A stretch of DNA of 64,000 bases from NCBI GenBank assembly GCA_948144175.1, contig CANXME010002582.1, positions 62,001-126,000 on the forward strand, read 5' to 3'. The DNA comes from Closterium sp. NIES-65. Lineage: Eukaryota; Streptophyta; Zygnematophyceae; Desmidiales; Closteriaceae. The position numbers and the translations under genes were made by a program. This document shows, in pieces, positions 35,815 through 46,800 of this stretch. The notes below the pieces were generated by a model, which saw only the letters and a program-made list of their open reading frames with translations, did no database searches and had not been told where the DNA came from. Position 1 is the stretch's first letter; the number at the start of each line of letters is the position of its first letter.

Positions 35815-35826
35815 TGGTATCAGAGC
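35815..35826 (+). other. Primer binding site of A2 (initiator tRNA-Met)
   Basis: TGGTATCAGAGC is complementary to the 3' end of plant initiator tRNA-Met and starts minus-strand synthesis. Confidence 0.93.
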
Positions 35827-36048
35827 TGATTAAGGACTTTGCGGAGAGTCTACGGAAGTGTGAAGACCCTCCTAGACCCACCATTGCCTGTGGGCGTGCC
35901 TAAGTGGAGTTCTGGAGGTTGGATGTGACTTCCGCTAAGGGGAAACTCTGCCGAAATTTCGTTGGCGCCGTCACTTGTGAAGATTGTGTGGATCTACATT
36001 GTGACCAGCAAAGGGGGGAGCTGAAACCTCTGATTGAGAGCAGAGGAG

Positions 36049-39000
36049 ATGAGTCAAGGGAGTGGAGAAGCAGCTGAGAAGAAGAGTGAGCCGCCACCAT
36101 CCAAGATTGAGGCATTGGATGGCTCCAACTACGAGGAATGGAGCGGGCGGATGCGGAGCGCCTTCAAGCGCTACAAGCTGCTCAAAATTGCAATGGGAGA
36201 GGAGAAGATGCCGGGGGAAGGAGACGCCCGCGATCGGTGGATTGAGAAGAGCGCGGTGCTGTACGACTTGATTCTACAGTTGGTCAACAACGACATGTTC
36301 CAGCATATCAAGGATTTGGTGGAGCTCGATGACTCGGGACCGAAGGCGTGGAAGCTGCTACGCGACGTGGTTCAACCCAACACGCTGCCGATGGTGATCG
36401 TATTGGAGAAGGAGTTGGCTGCCCTCTCCATGCGGCCGGGAGATGATGTGAAGCCGGTCCTTGACAAGATCAAGGACACCTATGCGAGGATGGCAGCGGC
36501 GGGCAGCGAAGTGTCGCAGATGCAACAGTGCACCAAGATCATCTCGGTGCTCGACAACTCGTGGGACAACCTCATCCCCACCCTCAACGTTCAGCAGGAC
36601 AAATGGACGCCTGAGTGGCTACGGCAGCAGATCCTGCAGGAGGACTTCCGCAGGCGCCACACTGGAGGTGGTGCTGCCAACAAAACTGCAGAGGGGTATG
36701 GAGCTGCAGGAGGCAGCAGAGGGAGAGGGGGAGGGAGAGGCCGAGGCCGTGGGAGAGGCTTTGGCAGAGGAAGAGGCCGAGGTGACTACAATGAGGGGCA
36801 TGGGAGCTCTGGTGGCAAGGGGAGCACCCGAATGGAGGGTGCTTGCTGGTACTGCAAGAAGGCTGGACACCCATGGTTCAAGTGTTTCAGCCGGCCTGAG
36901 GGATGGGCGCCCCCAGGCATGAAGCCGCCAAGTGGTGAACGTGCACGAGGTGGCGCTGTGCAAGGTTCAGGTGCACAAGGTGATGGTGCACAAGGTAAAG
37001 CCGACCCTGGGATGTTCCTCATGGTTGAGGATATGCAAGGGAGTGGGGGTGATGTGGGTTCAGTAGGGAAGGTTGTGATGCACCCTCTCACTCACTGGGT
37101 GATCGATTCAGGTTGCACGAGTCATATGACCCCACGGGCAGATTTGCTTGATGAGGTAAAACCTCCTGGGAAGATCAAGTTTGTGGCTGCCGCTTCAGGT
37201 GCTTTGCTCCTTGTGATTGGTGTTGGGAATGCTAAGGTAATGGGAGCCAATGGAGAGCTCGTGGGGCTTGGGAATGTGCTGTTGGTTGAAGGTTTGTCCG
37301 CTAACCTTCTTTCTGTGCGCCGGCTGCAGAAGAGCAAGGCTGAAGTTACCTTCGGCCCAACCAGCTGCCGTGCAAAGCTTGGGAAGTTGCTGCTGTGGAA
37401 CTTGGAGGAGAAGAACAGCTGCATCAAGGACCTATGGCAGCTGCCCATCATCCCTTGGAAGGGGAAACCACCAGCAACGGCAAAGGCAGCGGCAGCGGGT
37501 AAAGCAACTGCGGGAGGAGAGGAGACTGCACCAACTGCTGGGGCCCTAGATGCAGTCAAGAAGGTGCAGCAGCCACAGCAATCACATGGTGAGGTGCTTG
37601 CTGGTGTGGATGCAACCGCTGCATGGGCAAAGGCTTCATCCGGGAGTGGTGAGGCCGATTGGGAGACGTGGCACGAGAGGTTGTGCCACATCAACATTCC
37701 GATGCTGCAGAAATTGGTGAAGGATGGGAACCTGAAGGGATTGGAGGTGAAGGGGGCAGCAAGGGAGATTGGGAGCTGCCCTACATGCCTTGAGACCAAG
37801 TTCACGAAGTTTCCCTTCAGCAGCAGCACGGGACCAGCGAAGGCTCCACTTGCACTTGTGCACATGGACGTGGTGGGCCCCACGAGGGCCCCTTCTCTCT
37901 CGGGCAGCCGCTATTTCCTGACCATTGTGGATGACCACACACGTGCGGTGTGGGTCTACCCTCTCAAGACTAAGGGGGAGGTGGCAGCGGCTGTTCTCAA
38001 GGAGTGGATGCCAAGAGCACAAAGGGAGAGCGGACACAAAGTGAAGGTGATCCGCACCGACAATGGGGGAGAGTTCATTGGCACTGTTTTTGAGGCGGTG
38101 CTGAAGAAGAAGGGGATCCAGCATCAGCTCACGGTGCCCTACAACCCTGAGCAGAACAGCGTGGCTGAGCGGTTCAACCGGACCCTGCAGGAAGGTGCTC
38201 GCACTCTCCTTGGGCGTGCAGGGCTGCCGGATCCGTTTTGGGTGACTGCACTACGGCAGGTCGTTGTGGTGAAGAACAGGGTGCTCGCAACTGTGGGGGA
38301 CAAGCAGTGGGTGCCTTACACCAAGTGGTATGGGAGTGCACCAGCAGTCAACATGCTGAGAGCCTACGGCTGCATGGTGGTGTTTCATGTGCCGAAGGAG
38401 AAGAGGAGAAAGTTGGAAGCTTCTGGAAGATGGGGTGTGCACTTGGGACTTGCGAAGGACCACAAGGGCTGGCTCATATGGGACTTGACCAGCCAGCAGC
38501 TGACTGTGTCAAGGGACGTGAAGTTCCTGGAGTCCTTGTACTACAAGGAGTGGAAGCAGCAGCAGCAAAAGCTTCCTACGACACCGCTGATCGTTGAGGC
38601 CGATGAGATGCAGCGGCCTTCGAGGCAAGTGGAGGTTGCCATCTCAGAGGAGGAGATCTCTGGGGTGACTGAGGATGGGGGAGAACCTGAGGTGGTGGAG
38701 CAGCAGCAGCAGCAGCAGCAGCCGCAGCAGCAGCAGCCGCAGCAGCAGCAGCAAGATGCTCCACGAGGTGCCGCACGTACGGCTGACCGTCCTAAGAGGG
38801 ATGTGCGCCCTCCTAACCGGCTGACCTATCCGAGCTTTGGGAAGCCGAAGGTGGTACGGGCTGGGAGTGTGGCTGAGCAGTGTGATGAGGAGGAGATAGC
38901 GCACTGCTACTGGGCAGCCGTCCCTGAGCCCAAGACGCTTACTGAGGCCTTGAGTGGGCCCGATGCTGAGAAGTGGAAGCAGAGTGTGAAGGAGGAGTAC

Positions 39001-40509
39001 GACTCACTGCTGGAGAATGAGACGTGGGAGCTGTGTGAGCTGCCTCCTGGGAAGAAGGCAATCTCTTCGAAGCTGATCTTCAGGCACAAGTATGGACCTG
39101 ATGGGGAGCTGACGCGCTACATGTCAAGGCTTGTCGTCAAGGGGTTCCAGCAGACGAAGGGGAAGGATTTTGATGAGCTCTATGCTCCTGTGGGAAAAGG
39201 CACAACACTGAGAGTGTCTTTGGCGATGGCCGCATACCGTGGATGGCGGGTAAAGCAGCTGGACATTACCACCGCCTTCCTCAATGGAGTCATTCTGGAG
39301 GAGCTGTACATGCTGCAGCCTGAGGGGTTGGATGATGGGAGCGGCAGGGTGTGCAGGCTGAAGAAGGCCATCTATGGCCTGAAGCAGGCTCCTCGTGCAT
39401 GGTACCACAAACTGGAGGAGACACTGCTGGCTGGGGGGTTCAAGAAGAGTGAGTGCGATCACAGCTTGTTCCTGCTGCAAGAGAAGGAGCAGTTTCTCAT
39501 GCTCCTGGTGTATGTGGACGACATACTGCTCTTCTCTGAGTCGTCTGCAATGATTGAGCGTGTGGAGGAGATGCTGGAAATGCAGTTCAAGTGCTCCAAG
39601 ATGGGAGATGTGAAGTACTACCTTGGGATGCATGTGGAGAGGGACCTTGACAAGGGAGTGTTGAGGTTGCACCAGAGAAAGTATTGTGAGGGGCTGGCTG
39701 AGAAGTATGGGCTGCAAGATGGAGGAAAGCCAGCCACCCCACTGCCTTCGGGGTTCACTGTGGAGCCCTGTGCTGATGAGGAGGTGGTGGGTGAGAGTGA
39801 CAGGAAACGTTTTCATTCCATGGTGGGGGCACTCAACTATGCGGCTAACCACACACGGCCTGACATTGCCTTTGCAACATCTAGGCTTGCCAGTGTGGTT
39901 TCACGCCCCAGTCATGAGCAGCTGGAAGCGGCCAAGAGGTTGGTCCGCTATGTGAGTGCAACGGCATCAGTGGGTTTGGAGTACAGTGCTGTGCGACAGA
40001 GGCTACAGAGGGGTGCAGCTGACTTGAGCAAGGGGGAGATGCGCCTAACGTGCTACACCGACGCTAGCTTCAACTCTGTGAAGTCGGATGGCACCAGCAT
40101 TGGAGGCTATGTGTGCCTCTTTGGAGGTGGTGCAGTGAGCTGGCGCAGCAAGAAGCAGAACGAGGTGGGGCTGTCCTCGTGTGAGACAGAGTACATGGCC
40201 CTTCATCATGGGGCAAAGGAGGTGGTGTGGCTGAGGCGTTTGCTAGAGGAGATTTGGGTTGGTCAAAAGGAGCCGACTGTGATTTTCTGTGACAATGAGT
40301 CAACTGTGAAGCTTGCGAAGAATGCCTGTCTTCATGGCCTGACAAAGCACATCAGGCCTAAGTGGCATTGGACGAGGAGGCTCCTGGATAAGGAGGTTCG
40401 ACTGGAACTTGTGAAAAACCAGCAACAGGCGGCTGACATTCTCACCAAACGCCTGGCTGAATCTAAGCATTGGAAGGGCATGAAGCTTGCTGGGATGAGT
40501 GTGCATTGA
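36049..40509 (+). CDS. Copia gag-pol polyprotein, intact (A2)
   Basis: A 1486-residue polyprotein starts at the ATG at 36049 (MSQGSGEAAEKK); an in-frame TTG 15 bp upstream is not needed. Order: retrotransposon gag (about 25-215), Gly/Arg-rich stretch, CCHC knuckle C266-C279, aspartic protease DSG at 353-355, HHCC integrase finger (H542, H547, C577, C580), and integrase core D607, D671, E707 with exact D-x35-E spacing. A poly-Gln linker encoded at about 38698-38750 follows. Then come the RT with D1072 and YVDD 1155-1158, and RNase H with D1338, E1381 and D1415. This domain order defines Ty1/copia. The protein would form cytoplasmic particles, copy element RNA and integrate the DNA. No frameshift or stop was found. 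It serves as the reference for recognising damage in A1. Confidence 0.96.
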   Translation: MSQGSGEAAEKKSEPPPSKIEALDGSNYEEWSGRMRSAFKRYKLLKIAMGEEKMPGEGDARDRWIEKSAVLYDLILQLVNNDMFQHIKDLVELDDSGPKAWKLLRDVVQPNTLPMVIVLEKELAALSMRPGDDVKPVLDKIKDTYARMAAAGSEVSQMQQCTKIISVLDNSWDNLIPTLNVQQDKWTPEWLRQQILQEDFRRRHTGGGAANKTAEGYGAAGGSRGRGGGRGRGRGRGFGRGRGRGDYNEGHGSSGGKGSTRMEGACWYCKKAGHPWFKCFSRPEGWAPPGMKPPSGERARGGAVQGSGAQGDGAQGKADPGMFLMVEDMQGSGGDVGSVGKVVMHPLTHWVIDSGCTSHMTPRADLLDEVKPPGKIKFVAAASGALLLVIGVGNAKVMGANGELVGLGNVLLVEGLSANLLSVRRLQKSKAEVTFGPTSCRAKLGKLLLWNLEEKNSCIKDLWQLPIIPWKGKPPATAKAAAAGKATAGGEETAPTAGALDAVKKVQQPQQSHGEVLAGVDATAAWAKASSGSGEADWETWHERLCHINIPMLQKLVKDGNLKGLEVKGAAREIGSCPTCLETKFTKFPFSSSTGPAKAPLALVHMDVVGPTRAPSLSGSRYFLTIVDDHTRAVWVYPLKTKGEVAAAVLKEWMPRAQRESGHKVKVIRTDNGGEFIGTVFEAVLKKKGIQHQLTVPYNPEQNSVAERFNRTLQEGARTLLGRAGLPDPFWVTALRQVVVVKNRVLATVGDKQWVPYTKWYGSAPAVNMLRAYGCMVVFHVPKEKRRKLEASGRWGVHLGLAKDHKGWLIWDLTSQQLTVSRDVKFLESLYYKEWKQQQQKLPTTPLIVEADEMQRPSRQVEVAISEEEISGVTEDGGEPEVVEQQQQQQQPQQQQPQQQQQDAPRGAARTADRPKRDVRPPNRLTYPSFGKPKVVRAGSVAEQCDEEEIAHCYWAAVPEPKTLTEALSGPDAEKWKQSVKEEYDSLLENETWELCELPPGKKAISSKLIFRHKYGPDGELTRYMSRLVVKGFQQTKGKDFDELYAPVGKGTTLRVSLAMAAYRGWRVKQLDITTAFLNGVILEELYMLQPEGLDDGSGRVCRLKKAIYGLKQAPRAWYHKLEETLLAGGFKKSECDHSLFLLQEKEQFLMLLVYVDDILLFSESSAMIERVEEMLEMQFKCSKMGDVKYYLGMHVERDLDKGVLRLHQRKYCEGLAEKYGLQDGGKPATPLPSGFTVEPCADEEVVGESDRKRFHSMVGALNYAANHTRPDIAFATSRLASVVSRPSHEQLEAAKRLVRYVSATASVGLEYSAVRQRLQRGAADLSKGEMRLTCYTDASFNSVKSDGTSIGGYVCLFGGGAVSWRSKKQNEVGLSSCETEYMALHHGAKEVVWLRRLLEEIWVGQKEPTVIFCDNESTVKLAKNACLHGLTKHIRPKWHWTRRLLDKEVRLELVKNQQQAADILTKRLAESKHWKGMKLAGMSVH

Positions 40510-40554
40510 GGGTGCATGCTTGAGCTATGGCATGTGGGATGATGGTTGGCAGCC

Positions 40555-40564
40555 AGAGGGGGAG
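40555..40564 (+). other. Polypurine tract of A2
   Basis: AGAGGGGGAG lies two bases before the 3' LTR, the expected plus-strand primer. The 40510-40554 stretch between the stop codon and this tract is short non-coding sequence. Confidence 0.85.
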
Positions 40565-40566
40565 TT

Positions 40567-41443
40567 TGTTATGTGATGCTATCATTTGCATTCACGTCTG
40601 TCTGCCTCCCATCATGTGTTCGTGCGTTGCATGTGTGAAATGAGCGTGCGCAAGAATTTGTGTTTTTCTGTGGTTTGGATTTTCTGAGTGTTTGTGAATG
40701 TTATTTGGCTTGAGCAGATATTTGAAGTGACTCCACTGCTCAAGATCTTTCCGACGAGCCAAGAATCGTCGCGATCGGAGCAATATCAAGAAAGTTACGA
40801 ACGTTGGAGTTCGTATGCTTTCTGTACTTCGGTTGTGGCGACTATGGGAAGTTGTGGGGTTGACTCAATATGGGGTACAGACTTTTGGGGGTTGGGAATT
40901 CGAACCCATCACTGTAGAATGCTGCCATGTGGTTGGGTGAAGCCAAACCAGGTTGGCAAGTGTGGCCAAGTGGGTTGAGGTGGATGGCATGAGTTGGGAA
41001 AGTGACAAATGTGAAAGTGGGGTTGCCTATGGGGAAGGGAATTGTGTGGCATGGGGTTTCCTTGGTTGGGGAATCTCTTGGGACCTTCCCTCTCGTCCTC
41101 CTCTTCCCTCCTACCTGGTTTAGTGCTACCCTAACTCTCTTGTGTGTAACTTTGTGGAACTTGTGAGAACCATTGTGATTGAGTTAAGCATGTGGCAGCA
41201 TACCCCCTAGTGCGCCGAAACTCATAACTCGAGATTTACTCCACCATTTGATACGATTCAACTTGGGAAAGATAGCCCTGGTTACAGGCTACAACATACT
41301 CGAGTTTGAGACGATTATAACTGTGCACTTTTCGTCGACAACGTTTCTTGTGAAGTCGACGTTTTCTGTCCAGAATTCTAAGCCAACGATTTTGAGAATT
41401 TTTGGCACCTAATCTTCGTAGACTACGTCCTTAGTCTCTAACA
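40567..41443 (+). repeat. 3' LTR of A2
   Basis: This 877-bp LTR is the same length as the 5' LTR with about ten substitutions. Differences include GTTTGTG in place of GTGTGTG, and CCGACGAGCC in place of CCGTTGAGCC. Confidence 0.96.
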
Positions 41444-41448
41444 GGTAT
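41444..41448 (+). repeat. Target-site duplication of A2, right copy
   Basis: GGTAT matches 34931-34935. Reading the hAT gene across one copy keeps exon 1 in frame up to a GTGAGT donor. Confidence 0.97.
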
Positions 41449-42383
41449 GTCCCTATGGACTTGTCCGGGATGTGCGGCGTCTGAAGCTCACCCAACAGGC
41501 GAACAAGATCAATAAACAGGGAGATGGGGGAATCGGATTTGCAGATAAATAGCACGACCAGCATCAGTTGTTTCAACCGAGAAGTCTCGTTGTCGTCGTT
41601 TTTGAACTGCTCAATGCCCCTCTGTGCAACCTTACCGCCTTCGGCGCGAAGCTTGGCTTTGACTGCGTCTTGATGCTTGAGGCTGAGCGCGTGCTTCCGC
41701 ATTGTTTGCCGCTGGATATCAACGCCACCTTCGCCGTATTTACCAAACTTCCAGTGGGCTGGACCGTGAGCCATGCATATACTGCACTTCATGCACGGCG
41801 TCCCGTCCTTCCTCTGCGTGATAATCAGCCACTTGAAGTTGTCGCGCCAAAATTCCTTGGACAGCTCGTGGAGCTTCTCCATAAGCGCGTCTGGATCAGG
41901 GACGTGGATGGTGCTCCTGGAAGGCCCAGGATCACCTGTGGGATGAGCTGCTGGTGCTGTTGATGCAGCAGCAGCCTCAACTCTAGGCTCTGGCGTGGGT
42001 CCTGACACGATGCGGACGTGAGGAACCCCCGTCTTTGCAATACGCAGCGTGCTCTGGGTATATCGGCCTGCCTTTGGGAATCGTCCCACGGCAGTACCAC
42101 GTGAAGTGCTAGGTGCCGCTTGCGATCTAGGATTAGCTCTAATCCGTGCAGAGGTACTAGGGGAGACAGGCGGTGTGCTACTGAAAGCCCGTCTAGCATT
42201 AACAGCAGGCCAGTCTACAGGAGCGACATCCTGCCGATTCGGGGAAGAAGACGGTGGTACGCGTGTCGGCGAAGAGGCGCCTAACACGGCGGCTGGCTGG
42301 GAACGGCGTAGGAAATCGAGGCCCGTGACAGGTGGTTTGGGCCGTGGGGTGGGTGATTCGGCAGTTTCCGTGTCGTCCGCCAT

Positions 42384-42999
42384 GGCGAGAGGGCGGACTT
42401 ACGTGACTAAGGCGATAACCGTCTGCAATCGCTGTGAAAATGGCTAGGTAGGGCGTTTGCAAGAGGAGGCTGGAGAAGAAGGACCCCCCCGAAACCCCAA
42501 CGCCCGACCACAGAGCCTTGTTGACGAACCGCGCATGGATCCCGAAAACTGTGGGTGGCACCACTTGACTGTGGTGAACCCAAACCGCGCTTCCCGAACC
42601 TTCGGCAGGCGCCGAAATTGTGGGTTTGTGGTGCTGGATTGATGACTGTTGTACTAAACTAGCCAATCCCACACTTGTGGCAGGCCACGTACGATAGAAA
42701 CACGTGGGAACACGGGGGGCGGCGTGCATGATGCATACACTCCGGTAATCACGGCAAAACACCCACACCACGCCTTGCTCACGCGTGAATCACGCCTAAG
42801 GGTAGAAAGATTCGGTAACAGACTAAACCCGAAAGTACTCCTGATGTATCAGAGGAACATGGAAAACGTTTCTGATGGGTCTGATATAGCAAAACAGCAT
42901 TTCTGAATGAACAGATTTCACTAAGTCCTGATTTTTGAATTATCAGATTAAATCAAAAAGTTACCCTCCAATATAGGACAAACAGACAAAAAATTTCTG
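42384..42999 (-). promoter_or_regulatory. hAT 5' region and right subterminal repeats
   Basis: This is the non-coding stretch upstream of the transposase ATG and should hold its promoter; no TATA box is convincing. About 42840-42960 carries several TCTGAT/ATCAGA motifs (for example near 42848, 42872, 42881 and 42948). They match the subterminal motif at the other end and are probable transposase-binding sites. Confidence 0.5.
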
Positions 43000-43014
43000 C
43001 TAGCGACGTCCCTG
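43000..43014 (-). repeat. hAT right terminal inverted repeat
   Basis: CTAGCGACGTCCCTG is the exact reverse complement of 32464-32478. Right-arm homology to the left arm starts at the next base. Confidence 0.93.
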
Positions 43015-43049
43015 TCGTTGATCGCCAGTGCCTCATAGGCATACTTCAT
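43015..43049 (-). pseudogene. ABCG-type exon fragment a, mirror copy
   Basis: The minus strand encodes MKYAYEALAIN and is cut at the hAT end after ATCAACGA. It is the counterpart of 32040-32074. Confidence 0.45.
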
Positions 43050-43353
43050 GACCACACCACGACCCGACGTGCTGTACACCCCCCTGCCCGCTACGGTTCC
43101 AACCAAGTACAGAACCTTGACCCCATCGCAGCTCTCCAACTTACTTCCCGCCATCAGCTATTCCTCACGCTATTACTAGTAGCTATAGCTTTCGCCAGCT
43201 GGCTTCCCGTTCACGCATCCAAGGCGTTTGTTAGTAGCACCTGACGTCTACCAACGGTGCGTGCCTTAGCCCTAAAGCCTTTACCCATCCATTCACGTTT
43301 AGTCCCTTGGTACTCGAAAATTACTACTAATATGAATGAATAAAGTCGATCAG
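43050..43353. other. Unassigned sequence (right arm)
   Basis: This is the mirror of 31736-32039. I see no recognisable gene, RNA or transposon end. Confidence 0.5.
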
Positions 43354-43708
43354 ACCGCTGTCGCGATGCGCCCACAAACCGGCGCGCCGAACAGCACATC
43401 GCCCGATGCATCGGGCCCGATCGTCGCGAGATGCATCGCGACGATCAGGAGCAGCCGCCGCCGCGATGCGCATTGCGGCCAGCTTCGGGCCGCAAAGCGC
43501 ATCGCGCCGACCGGGCTGCCGCCGCCATGATGCGCATTGCGTCCTGCTTTTGGCCGCTCCGCGCATCGCGCCTACCAGGCCGCCGCCGTCGCAATGCGCA
43601 ATGCGGCCACCCTGCCGGGCGCATTGCGACGATCCGCCACCGTGATGCGCTAACCCGCCGCTCAGCGCGTCGCGCCTCTCTGGCCACCGCCGAGGCCAGG
43701 GTGCCCAT
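43354..43708. repeat. GC-rich minisatellite (right arm)
   Basis: This is the mirror of 31381-31735 with a few substitutions, some at CpG sites. The same roughly 64-bp degenerate unit is present. The sequence at 43709-43898 is unassigned, mirroring 31191-31380. Confidence 0.75.
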
Positions 43709-43898
43709 GCACTCTCGTCTGCTAGCCTCCCCTCTCGTGCTCTCTTGTCTCCTACCCACCTTTCCTCACTCCCTCGCATGCCGTGTCATCCCCGGCCAAA
43801 GCCTCGATTACGTCAATTCCCTCTCTCGTGCCAAGCTTTTCTTTTATGCTATCTCGTGCTTGACTGCTCTCTAGTCCCCTCTAGCTACGTTGAGTCTT

Positions 43899-46800
43899 CT
43901 CTCCATCCCTCTCGCACACCCCCTCTCATACACACTCATCCCCTCTCAATCCCTCTCGCTCACCCCCTCTCGTACACACTCATCCCCTCTCATCCCCTCA
44001 CACACACTCCCGTTCCCTCTCATCCCCTCTCATTCACTCTCATTCCCTCTCATTCCCTCTCATTCCCTCTCTTTCCCTCTCATCCCTTCTCATCCCCTCT
44101 CATTCACTCTCGTACACTCTCATACACTCTCATCCCTTCTCATCCCCTCTCATTCACTCTCATACACTCTCAACCACTCTCATCCACTCTCCCAAACTCT
44201 CATACTCTCTCATCATTCCTTATCATACACTCTCATTCACTCTCATCCCCTCTCATCCTCTCTCATCCCTTCTCATTCCCTCTCATACCCTCTCGTACCC
44301 ACTCATATACACTCATATACACTCTCATCCCCTCTTATACACTCCCATACACTCTCATTCACTCTCATACGCTCTCATCCCCTCTCATCCCATGTCATTC
44401 CCTCTCATACACTCTCATACTCTCTCGTACCCACTCTCATATACACTCATATACACTCTCATCCCCTCTTATACACTCCCATACACACTCATACACTCTC
44501 ATACACTCTCATTCACACTCATCCCCTCACATCCCCTCTCATCCCCTCTCATCCCCTCTCATCCCCTCTCATACACTCTCACACACTCTCATACACTCTC
44601 TTACACACTCTCATCACTCCTCATCCACTCGCATACACTCTCAACCCCTCATCCTCTCTCATACACTCACATACACCCTTATTCGCTCTCATCCCCTCTC
44701 ATCCACTGTCTGATACACTCTCATCCCCTCTCATCCACTGTCTGATACACTCTCATCCCCTCTCATACAAACTCATACCCCCTAATCCGCTCTCATCCAC
44801 TCTCATACACTTCCATACACTCTCATTCACACTCATCCCCTCTTATCCCCTCACACCCCCTCTCATACAATCTCATCCCCTCTCATACACACTCATCCCC
44901 TCTCATACACTCTCATACACTCTTGTACACTCTCATACCCTCCCATCCACTATCATATACACTATCATCCCGTCATACTCTCCCGTACACACTCATACAC
45001 TCTCATCCCTTCTCATATACTCTCATACACTCTCATCCTCTCTCATACACTCTCATACACTCTCAACCACTCTCATTCAATCTCCTACACTCACTCTCAT
45101 ACACTCCCATCCCCTCATACACACCCATTCACTCTCATACACACTCATTTCCTATCATCCGTTCTCATCCTATCTCACACACTCTCATCCCCTCTCATAT
45201 ACTCTCATCCCCTCTCATATACTCTCATCCCCTCTCATCCCTTCACATCCCCTCTCGTTCACTCTCATACACTCTCTTACACTCTCATCCCCTCACATAC
45301 ACTCTCATACACTCTCAACCACTCTCATCCACTCTCCTGAACTCTCATACCCTCTCATCATCACTTATCATACACTCTCATTCACTCTCATCCCCTCTCA
45401 TCCCCTCTCATCCCATCTCATTCCCTCTCATACACTCATACACTCTCGTACCCACTCATACCCACTCATAGACTATCATATACACTCTCATCCCCTCTTA
45501 TACACTCCCATACACACTCATACACTCTCATACACCCCATTTCACTCTCGTGCACTCTCATCCCTGGTCATCCCCTATCATCCCCTCTCATCCCCTCTCA
45601 TCCCCTATCATCCCATCTCATACACTCTCACACACTCTCATACACTCTCTTACACACTCTAAACCCTCCTCATCCACTCTCATACACTCTCAACTCCTCT
45701 CATCCTCTCTCATGCACTATCAGACACTCTTAAACACTCTCATCCCCTCTCATACACACTCATACCCCCTAATCCGCTCTCATCCACTCCCATACACTTC
45801 CATACACTCTCATTCACTCTCATCCCCTCTCATCCCCTCTCATCCCATCTCATTCCCTCTCATATACTCTCATACCCTCTTTTACCCACTCATATACACT
45901 CATATACACTCTCATCCCCTCTTATACACTCCCATACACACTCATACACACTCATACGCTCTCATCCCCTCTCATCCCATGTCATTCCCTCTCATACACT
46001 CTCATACCCTCTCGTACCCACTCATACCCACTCATACACTATCATATACACTCTCATCCCCTCCTATACACTCCCATACACACTCATACACTATCATACA
46101 CTCCCTTTCACTCTCGTGCACTCTCATCCCTGGTCATCCCCTATCATCCCCTCTCATCCCCTCTCATCCCCTATCATCCCATCTCATACACTCTCACACA
46201 CTCTCATACACTCTCTTACACACTCTAAACCCTCCTCATCCACTCTCATACACTCTCAACTCCTCTCATCCTCTCTCATGCACTATCAGACACTCTTAAA
46301 CACTCTCATCCACACTCATACACACTCATACCCCCTAATCCGCTCTCATCCACTCCCATACACTTCCATACACTCTCATTCACTCTCATCCCCTCTCATC
46401 CCCTCTCATCCCATCTCATTCCCTCTCATATACTCTCATACCCTCTTTTACCCACTCATATACACTCATATACACTCTCATCCCCTCTTATACACTCCCA
46501 TACACACTCATACACACTCATACGCTCTCATCCCCTCTCATCCCATGTCATTCCCTCTCATACACTCTCATACCCTCTCGTACCCACTCATACCCACTCA
46601 TACACTATCATATACACTCTCATCCCCTCCTATACACTCCCATACACACTCATACACTATCATACACTCCCTTTCACTCTCGTGCACTCTCATCCCTGGT
46701 CATCCCCTATCATCCCCTCTCATCCCCTCTCATCCCCTATCATCCCATCTCATACACTCTCACACACTCTCATACACTCTCTTACACACTCTAAACCCTC

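Larger units (their letters stand above)
34936..41443 (+). mobile_element. Complete Ty1/copia element A2 (family copia-A)
   Basis: This 6508-bp element has two 877-bp LTRs, an initiator tRNA-Met primer site, one uninterrupted gag-pol frame, a polypurine tract and a 5-bp target duplication (GGTAT). The LTRs differ at about ten positions by eye (near 98.9 percent identity), so it is fairly recent. It sits in antisense orientation in exon 1 of the hAT transposase. All catalytic residues checked are present, so it may be autonomous. Confidence 0.97.
32771..42383 (-). pseudogene. hAT transposase gene, five exons, exon 1 split by copia A2
   Basis: The start is the ATG at 42383. Exons are 42383-41444 plus 34930-34924 (exon 1, split by A2), 34850-34461, 34369-34000, 33925-33472 and 33354-32771. 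The four introns are 73, 91, 74 and 117 bp, all GT...AG on the minus strand. Exon lengths sum to 2745, exactly 915 codons with the stop. The N-terminus is Pro/Ser-rich, then a BED/TTF-like zinc finger (CMKCSIC...KHALSLKH). The RNase H-like core shows LDESTD and STDGASVMRG. The C-terminus has the hAT dimerisation block (LPLSTVECERGFSRQN) and a basic-acidic tail. The protein would cut and paste hAT ends in the nucleus. It is closest in style to ZNF862/KIAA1586-like hATs. Every exon is open, so the LTR element is the only visible lesion. Confidence 0.88.
32464..43014 (-). mobile_element. hAT DNA transposon, split by copia A2
   Basis: The element is bounded by identical 15-bp terminal inverted repeats (CAGGGACGTCGCTAG) at 32464-32478 and 43000-43014. 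It carries a five-exon hAT transposase gene on the minus strand. Without the 6513-bp copia insertion (A2 plus one target copy) it is about 4.0 kb, a normal size for an autonomous hAT. The 8-bp flanks do not match (TAATACAC on the left, TCGTTGAT on the right). The right flank equals the reverse complement of the last 8 bp of the left palindrome arm. CTGAT/ATCAG motifs cluster within about 150 bp of each end, consistent with subterminal transposase sites. Confidence 0.93.

Noticed and set aside
36034-36048. Upstream TTG start of A2 gag-pol and GTG start of copia-B pol
   Set aside because: Non-ATG starts are not expected here. For A2 the ATG at 36049 matches the homologous start in A1 (2917). 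Copia-B pol probably has no start of its own.
37122-37883. Antisense frames over gag-pol (here and at 1083-1844, 38576-38904, 51364-52840)
   Set aside because: They are shadows of the real polyprotein frames in GC-rich sequence, with no domain of their own.
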